In this document: positions 60,223-64,000 of the stretch, piece by piece
Layout: each line of letters opens with the position of its first letter
Position numbering within the stretch: the stretch's first letter is position 1
From: an uncultured Oscillospiraceae bacterium
GTDB taxonomy: Bacteria; Bacillota; Clostridia; Oscillospirales; Oscillospiraceae
Length of the DNA: 64,000 bases
Reading direction: 5' to 3'
Assembly (NCBI GenBank): GCA_910584395.1
Contig: CAJUAS010000001.1
Coordinates: 104,164 to 168,163 of the forward strand
Position numbers and translations under genes: made by a program
The notes under the pieces: generated by a model
What the model saw: the letters and a program-made list of their open reading frames with translations, nothing else
Told to the model about the DNA's origin: nothing
Database searches by the model: none

Positions 60223-60230
60223 GACCCTCA

Positions 60231-60238
60231 CCCCTTTC
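60231..60238 (-). promoter_or_regulatory. Ribosome binding site of the giant gene
   Basis: GAAAGGGG, then TGA, lies 8 nt before the ATG. It is a good match to the Firmicutes Shine-Dalgarno and decides the start at 60222. Confidence 0.85.
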
Positions 60239-60269
60239 TTTGCGATATATATAAAGGTATAAGTCCTGT

Positions 60270-60340
60270 GGTCAGACGCAGTTTTGGTCGTGGTTTTCCC
60301 GTCTGTACCCCTCAAATGGGCGCAATGACACCACGATGGC
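60270..60340 (-). promoter_or_regulatory. Possible pseudoknot in the giant gene's leader
   Basis: Two interleaved inverted repeats occur in the transcribed leader. TCGTGGT (60330-60336) pairs with ACCACGA (60288-60294). CAGACG (60300-60305), inside that loop, pairs with CGTCTG (60273-60278), outside it. This is H-type pseudoknot topology. It matches no riboswitch that I recognise. Short pairings can arise by chance. Confidence 0.35.
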
Positions 60341-60354
60341 ATTTTTACGGGAAT

Positions 60355-60383
60355 ATTATGGCACAACCTGCCGAAGAATGCAA
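60355..60383 (-). promoter_or_regulatory. Sigma-A-like promoter of the giant gene
   Basis: On the minus strand a -35 box TTGCAT (60378-60383), an exact 17-bp spacer, and a -10 box CATAAT (60355-60360, five of six consensus bases). Transcription would start near 60348, giving a leader of about 125 nt. It lies downstream of the previous operon's terminator. Confidence 0.75.
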
Positions 60384-60508
60384 GCCTTTTTTTGGGTTTT
60401 CCTCAAATTGTCCATGTGGAACTGTGGAAGCTCCAAATCAATTGCCCCGATTTCCCGTGTTGCTCCCTATATGACGAGATATATTTTAGAAAAGTTCCCG
60501 CATTTTTC

Positions 60509-60543
60509 AAAAAAAAGGCGTCCTTTCCCGCAGGAAAGGGCGC
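60509..60543 (-). terminator. Intrinsic terminator of the upstream lipoprotein operon
   Basis: A stem of about 11-12 bp (60518-60528 with 60533-60543, one G-U pair) with a CGCA loop. On the minus strand it is followed by a run of eight T (60509-60516). It lies about 65 bp after the lipoprotein stop and separates that operon from the giant gene. Confidence 0.9.
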
Positions 60544-60605
60544 TCCTAAAAAAGCACATCTTCACATTTGTGGAACTTGCTTGTGGAAGCGGCGTGGAAA
60601 ACTGC

Positions 60606-61070
60606 TCAACCCAGCGCGCGGTTCGCCGCTTCGTAGTCCGCCGCCACTAAAAACAGCAGGGTCTTGCCCCGCCGCTCCACCACGGCCTTCTCTAACTTGG
60701 GCATTTCCTTGGGGCGGTAGTCCACGTTGGATTCGATCTGATACTCCAAATGGGCCTGAAGCAGCAGCTCTGCGTCCTCGGCCGCCTGTTCGTCGGTCAT
60801 TTCAAACACCGCCACCTCTTCCGCAGTCAGCCCGGTAGAGCCAAAGCCCGCCGCGGCGGTCACCTTACTCTCGTCCAGCTCGTAGAGGCGCAGAAGGATG
60901 TCCTCCTCCAGCTCCTCTAACTCCTCGGAAAACGCCCCCGCATCCATCAGGGCCTTTGGGGTGCTTTCCGCGTCGAATTCCTTCGTTTCTTTCCCTCCGC
61001 AGGCCGCCAGACTCACCGCCAGCAGCAGCGCCAAAACCGCAGCTGCGCCGCGCTTTATCAGGGTTTTCAT
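60606..61070 (-). CDS. Small lipoprotein, DUF4358-like
   Basis: A 154-residue lipoprotein. MKTLIKR begins a signal peptide ending in the lipobox L-A-A-C, so Cys is about residue 24 and lipid anchoring on the outer face of the membrane is expected. The mature part is acidic, with a D-A-G-A-F-S-E-E-L start, a Y-E-L-D-E-S-K-V strand and a final L-V-A-A-D-Y-E-A-A. This fits the Clostridia DUF4358 lipoproteins that commonly sit beside SGNH hydrolases; the function is unknown. The frame extends 17 codons further upstream, but the ATG at 61070 is preferred because it starts the signal peptide. That ATG overlaps the upstream stop as ATGA, implying translational coupling. Confidence 0.85.
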   Translation of the reverse strand: MKTLIKRGAAAVLALLLAVSLAACGGKETKEFDAESTPKALMDAGAFSEELEELEEDILLRLYELDESKVTAAAGFGSTGLTAEEVAVFEMTDEQAAEDAELLLQAHLEYQIESNVDYRPKEMPKLEKAVVERRGKTLLFLVAADYEAANRALG

Positions 61071-61915
61071 GCGTCCCACTCTCCTTTGTAGATGGTGTGC
61101 CGCTTCAGGTAGTCGAACCACTGCTTGTAAGGCTCACGCTGGAAGTGGACACCGTCGGCCACGCTCTCATAGGGCGGCTCCCCGGTCTCGTCGGTCAGTT
61201 CCTCCGCCGGATCGACCAAAAATACGTGCTTTTCTTGGGCAACCTCCCGCAAAATGTCATTGTAGATCTGCAAATGGCCGTTTTCAATGTAGCTTGCGAT
61301 GCCCTTCTCCCGGCACTTCTTCTCGTTCACGGGGATGAGAAGCTGAATATAGATGGTGGCGTCGGGCTGCTGGGCGCGGATATCGTCCATGAGCTTGGCG
61401 AAGCGGTCGCGGTAGCCCATGTCGTTGTTCATGCCCAGCTCATTGACCCCAAGGCTCACATACACCTTCTTGTATTCGCCTTTTTTCAGCGCTTCCAGCA
61501 CCTTCATCTTCTGTCCCTTGTAGGTGATGTCCTTTTTCTCTACCTGAAAGATGCTCAGGCCCGTGTGGACGATGAACTCGCCGTTTTTGATGCCGCTGTA
61601 AAGGCGGAAGCCGTCGATGCGGGAGTCGCCGATGAAGGCCGCGTCGTCAAAGTAGCTGTCCTCTACCGCCTCCGTCTCGGGCACAGGGCTTGCGAAGTCA
61701 TAGTCCTCCCCCGCCGCCATGCCCGCGCCGTAGGTCTCCGGCGCAGGGGTCGGAGTGGGCGTGGGGGTAGGGGTCGGCGTCGGGGCGGGGGTGGGGGTGA
61801 ACGTCTCCTCCGCAACCTTTGAGGGGGAGGGCGACGGGCTTACCGCCGCCTCCTTCGGGGTGCATCCGGGCAGCAGCAGAAGCGTGCAAAGCCCCGTAAG
61901 CAACACTCTTTTCAT
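61067..61915 (-). CDS. SGNH/GDSL-type hydrolase lipoprotein
   Basis: 282 residues. The signal peptide ends in the lipobox L-P-G-C (Cys18), followed by a Thr-Pro repeat spacer (about residues 39-58) of the kind that lifts a domain from the membrane. The catalytic domain shows block I as F-I-G-D-S-R (Ser nucleophile), a block III-like G-V-N-E-L-G (Asn) and block V as D-G-V-H-F (Asp/His). SGNH enzymes are esterases or lipases, often acting on O-acetylated polysaccharide or peptidoglycan; the substrate here is unknown. The start lies 2 bp after the phosphatase stop, with an AGAGGAGA ribosome site inside that gene's end. It probably works with the downstream lipoprotein. Confidence 0.9.
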   Translation of the reverse strand: MKRVLLTGLCTLLLLPGCTPKEAAVSPSPSPSKVAEETFTPTPAPTPTPTPTPTPTPAPETYGAGMAAGEDYDFASPVPETEAVEDSYFDDAAFIGDSRIDGFRLYSGIKNGEFIVHTGLSIFQVEKKDITYKGQKMKVLEALKKGEYKKVYVSLGVNELGMNNDMGYRDRFAKLMDDIRAQQPDATIYIQLLIPVNEKKCREKGIASYIENGHLQIYNDILREVAQEKHVFLVDPAEELTDETGEPPYESVADGVHFQREPYKQWFDYLKRHTIYKGEWDA

Positions 61916-61917
61916 CT

Positions 61918-62601
61918 CTATCTCTCCTCTAATATGATCTCCGCCACTTGAGCCAAGCTGTTCGCCCGGTAGGTGGGTCGCCCGTCGTTCTCTTCGGAAC
62001 GCGAATACCAGATGGAATCTATCCCGGCGTTGATCGCTCCCTGTATATCGGAGTTCAGGTCGTCCCCCACCATCACGGTGGCGGCGGGGTCGGCGTGCAG
62101 CGCGGCCAAGACCTGCTCAAAATAGCCTTTTTCCGGCTTCCCGATCCCCATTTCCTCGGAAATGAAGATGGCGTCCAGATAGGGGGTGATGGGATTGTCC
62201 TTCAGCCGCCGCCGCTGGATATCCGACAGGCCGTTGGTGGCCAGCGCCAAGGTGCAGTGGGGCTTCAGGGCTTCCAAAAGTTCCTGCGCGTTGGGAAGCA
62301 CGTCGCCGCAGTCGCCCAGATAGCGCAGATAGGTTTTGTTCCACTCCGCCGCGTCCGCCTCCACGCCCAGCGCCTTGGCAAAGTCCTCAAACCGCCGGAG
62401 CATCAGCTCTTCCCGGCTGATCTCCCCCCGGTGGTAGGCCGCCCAAAGGGGCACGTTGATGGACAGGTAGGTCTCTAAAACCTCGCCGTTATAGGGGATG
62501 CCCCGCTCCTCCATACTGCGCCGCAGGGCCTGCCGCTCGGTGGCTTCGAAGTCCAGAAGCGTTCCGTCGGCGTCCAGAAGCACTGTCTTATACCGCGCCA
62601 T
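61918..62601 (-). CDS. HAD-family phosphatase, YjjG-like pyrimidine nucleotidase
   Basis: 227 residues, the usual length for YjjG-type enzymes. HAD motif I is D-A-D-G-T-L-L-D-F at residues 10-18 (Asp nucleophile). The cap is helical (R-R-S-M-E-E-R, then W-x-x-Y-H-R-G-E-I). Motif II is A-T-N-G, motif III the Lys in G-K-P-E-K, and motif IV V-G-D-D-L-N-S-D. YjjG members dephosphorylate noncanonical pyrimidine nucleotides; a broader sugar-phosphatase activity is possible. Longer starts exist upstream, but the ATG at 62601 begins right at the HAD fold. The gene overlaps the end of the exporter small subunit by 14 bp. Confidence 0.9.
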   Translation of the reverse strand: MARYKTVLLDADGTLLDFEATERQALRRSMEERGIPYNGEVLETYLSINVPLWAAYHRGEISREELMLRRFEDFAKALGVEADAAEWNKTYLRYLGDCGDVLPNAQELLEALKPHCTLALATNGLSDIQRRRLKDNPITPYLDAIFISEEMGIGKPEKGYFEQVLAALHADPAATVMVGDDLNSDIQGAINAGIDSIWYSRSEENDGRPTYRANSLAQVAEIILEER

Positions 62602-63073
62602 ACCGCTGTCCGCGTCTCCTTTCCGCCACCGTTCGCCGCATCCGCACCGCCGAGGATACCAACAGCACCCCCAGTGCCAGCGCGCCGGCAAACTCCACCG
62701 TGTGCATCAAAGTGTTGCCGAAATTCCTTGTTTGACCGGAAATGGCGAACTTCATGGCGTAATAAATGCCGCCGCCGGGGACAAGGGGGAAAAAGGCCAC
62801 CAGCAGATAACCGGTCACCGGGCATTTGCGAAGCCGGGCCATGGTCTCGCTCCAAGCGGAGATGGACACCCCCGCCAGCAGGGCGGAGGGCATATCTCCC
62901 AGCCCCAGCGGCCTGCTGCACAGCAGATACACCAGCCAGCCCAGCGCGCCCCCTGCCCCGCAGATGAACATTCCAAGGCCGTGGATGTTGAAGATCACCG
63001 CAAAAGCCAAGCACGCGCCGAAGGCCCACAGGCAGGGCAGCACAAAGACCTGTATCACTTCCGTCAGTTCCAT
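62588..63073 (-). CDS. Threonine/serine exporter small subunit (ThrE_2/DUF3815)
   Basis: 161 residues, about four membrane helices. Recognisable ThrE_2 features are the opening hydrophobic helix with F-x-V-I-F-N, the G-W-L-V-Y helix, the P-S-A-L-L-A-G-V-S-I segment and the conserved F-x-P-L-V-P-G-G-G-I-Y loop. It pairs with the large subunit encoded just upstream (gap of 12 bp) to form a split ThrE-type exporter. A strong AAGGAGGGG site precedes the ATG. Confidence 0.92.
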   Translation of the reverse strand: MELTEVIQVFVLPCLWAFGACLAFAVIFNIHGLGMFICGAGGALGWLVYLLCSRPLGLGDMPSALLAGVSISAWSETMARLRKCPVTGYLLVAFFPLVPGGGIYYAMKFAISGQTRNFGNTLMHTVEFAGALALGVLLVSSAVRMRRTVAERRRGQRYGAV

Positions 63074-63085
63074 GCCCGCCCCTCC

Positions 63086-63844
63086 TTAAAACATCTGGGC
63101 GATGCCCAGCGCCAGTCCTGTCCCCAGCGCGATGGCCACGCCGATGAGCACCGCCTCCGCCAGCTTGGAAAGCCCGGAGACCATGTCCCCCACCATAACG
63201 TCCCGCACCGCGTTGGTCAGCGCCACGCCGGGCACAAGGGTCATCAGCGCGCCGATGGTGACGAGGTCTGTGCTCTGTCCCAGCCCCGCCGCCACAAGGC
63301 CAAGGGCCAGCAGGGCGGACACCCCGCCCCCCGCGATGGTGCGGATGAAGAGGTTGGCTCTCAGCCCATCCATCCACCAGACGGTCAGGCCGATGGCCGC
63401 GCCACAAGCTCCTGCGCACAGCGCGTCCCGCCAGCTTCCGCCGAAAAAGAGGGTAAACATCCCCGCGCCAAAGAAATGGGCCAGCAGGATCACAAATTGG
63501 GAATACTGCTTCTCCCCCTCCAGTTCCTCCCGCAGGGCGCTCCGGGCCTGATCCACGGGCAGGGGCACGGCGCAGAGCTTGCGGCACAGGCCGTTCATGG
63601 CCTCTAACTTCCAGATGTCCGTCCCGTGGTTGGGGATGCGGCGCATACTGGTGACCTCCCGGCCGCCGGTATGCACGGAGGCAATGAGGCAGTTGGGGAT
63701 GGCGAACACCTCCCCCGTCTCCACGCCGTAGGCTTTCAGCAGGCGGCTCACCGACTCCTCCACGCGGTAGATCTCGCCCCCCGCCAATTGAATGTGGTAG
63801 CCCACCTCCACCGCCAGATCCAGTATCTCCTCAACGTCCACCAT
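63086..63844 (-). CDS. Threonine/serine exporter large subunit (ThrE_1/DUF1212)
   Basis: 252 residues from the ATG at 63844, which has GGGAGGG about 6 nt upstream. The frame continues upstream to the edge, but those codons lack family similarity. The N-terminal cytoplasmic part shows V-E-E-S-V-S-R-L-L-K-A-Y-G and A-I-P-N-C-L-I-A-S, typical of DUF1212. About five helices follow, including M-T-L-V-P-G-V-A-L-T-N-A-V-R-D, the conserved helix-loop of ThrE. It probably exports threonine or serine together with the small subunit. Confidence 0.93.
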   Translation of the reverse strand: MVDVEEILDLAVEVGYHIQLAGGEIYRVEESVSRLLKAYGVETGEVFAIPNCLIASVHTGGREVTSMRRIPNHGTDIWKLEAMNGLCRKLCAVPLPVDQARSALREELEGEKQYSQFVILLAHFFGAGMFTLFFGGSWRDALCAGACGAAIGLTVWWMDGLRANLFIRTIAGGGVSALLALGLVAAGLGQSTDLVTIGALMTLVPGVALTNAVRDVMVGDMVSGLSKLAEAVLIGVAIALGTGLALGIAQMF

Positions 63845-63893
63845 TTTACCCTCCCAACGCGCCGGGTGCAAGTTACAATTCGCCAACAAAAGT

Positions 63894-64000
63894 TTACAAA
63901 TAGTACGCCGCGCCGCCCTCAAACAACGGCTGGAGCTTGTCCCCCACAATGTTGACCCCCACATAGCGGCCCTTGCGCTCGGTGTGGCCCATCTTGCCAA
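63894..64000 (-). CDS. C-terminal fragment of an unrecognised protein
   Basis: The last 34 residues of a gene entering from the right: G-K-M-G-H-T-E-R-K-G-R-Y-V-G-V-N-I-V ... A-A-Y-Y-L, stop at 63894-63896. It ends 50 bp before the exporter start and is probably in the same operon. I cannot name the family from this fragment. Confidence 0.6.
   Translation of the reverse strand, partial: GKMGHTERKGRYVGVNIVGDKLQPLFEGGAAYYL

Noticed and set aside
1..57830. Eukaryotic origin because of RCC1 repeats
   Set aside because: RCC1-type propellers are also found in bacterial secreted proteins. The signal peptide, Shine-Dalgarno, promoter, intronless frame and bacterial neighbours all fit a bacterium.
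1..57830. CRISPR array or tandem satellite suggested by the periodic DNA words
   Set aside because: The words are in-frame codons of blade cores with diverged flanks and irregular spacing of about 150-350 bp; there are no uniform repeats and spacers.
169..59097. Plus-strand open stretches of 1,099 to 5,533 codons opposite the giant gene
   Set aside because: They lie in exact codon register with the minus-strand gene. Their translations are low-complexity Val/Gly/His/Ala-rich strings with no domain, and their ends fall on rare TTA/CTA/TCA codons of the real gene.
1..60222. Assembly concatemer or collapsed repeat posing as a giant gene
   Set aside because: No two modules are near-identical over long distances; loops, inserts and linkers are all different, which argues against artificial duplication. 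Local miscounts remain possible.
60270..60340. Cyclic-di-GMP or other known riboswitch in the leader
   Set aside because: I could not find the conserved core bases of any class I know; only two short pairings are visible.
60385..60500. Small gene in the space between terminator and promoter
   Set aside because: Short frames there have no ribosome site and no recognisable product; the stretch is AT-rich non-coding sequence.
61071..61121. Longer start for the small lipoprotein
   Set aside because: The extra 17 codons would place charged, non-signal sequence before the signal peptide, and the ATGA overlap supports the shorter start.
63845..64000. N-terminal extension of the exporter large subunit to the window edge
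   Set aside because: The upstream codons lack family similarity and overlap the tail of another gene in a different frame, whereas the ATG at 63844 has a strong ribosome site.

Overview
The window is dominated by a single gene. One minus-strand reading frame runs without a stop from an ATG at 60222 down to base 1 and leaves the window still open. That gives at least 20,074 codons (roughly 2.1 MDa) with the C-terminus unseen. Residue number = (60222 - coordinate)/3 + 1. The product has a Sec signal peptide, an acidic N-terminal region, and then a chain of 24 complete RCC1-type beta-propellers plus the start of a 25th. I count seven RCC1 blades in almost every propeller (about 169 blades in all). 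Neighbouring propellers are separated by beta-rich, Ig-like linkers, most of which carry a short motif of the form G-F-N-L-L/I/Y/V. Several propellers have extra material inserted between blades: zinc-ribbon-like cysteine pairs, Cys/His/Trp-rich loops, a FIVAR-like helical block with a BspA-type leucine-rich segment, and Tyr/Glu-rich blocks. No catalytic domain and no membrane or wall anchor is visible. The product is best read as a secreted or surface filament-like scaffold or adhesin of unknown target.

Organism: the high GC content, strong Shine-Dalgarno sites, sigma-A-like promoter, lipoproteins and the split ThrE exporter next to a YjjG-type phosphatase suggest a GC-rich gut-type Clostridia member, such as an Oscillospirales/Flavonifractor-like lineage. 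This is inference. Codon choice in the giant gene matches that of its neighbours (TTA, CTA and TCA almost absent), so it does not look recently foreign.

Layout, right to left (direction of transcription): the tail of an unrecognised gene (63894-64000); thrE-type large and small exporter subunits (63844-63086, 63073-62588); a HAD/YjjG-like phosphatase (62601-61918); an SGNH-hydrolase lipoprotein (61915-61067); and a small lipoprotein resembling DUF4358 (61070-60606). These five genes overlap or nearly touch and end at a strong intrinsic terminator (60509-60543). The giant gene then has its own promoter (TTGCAT, 17-bp spacer, CATAAT), a roughly 125-nt leader with a possible pseudoknot, and a good ribosome binding site.

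The plus strand shows very long open stretches opposite the giant gene. They are codon-register mirrors of it, caused by avoidance of TTA/CTA/TCA codons, and are not genes.
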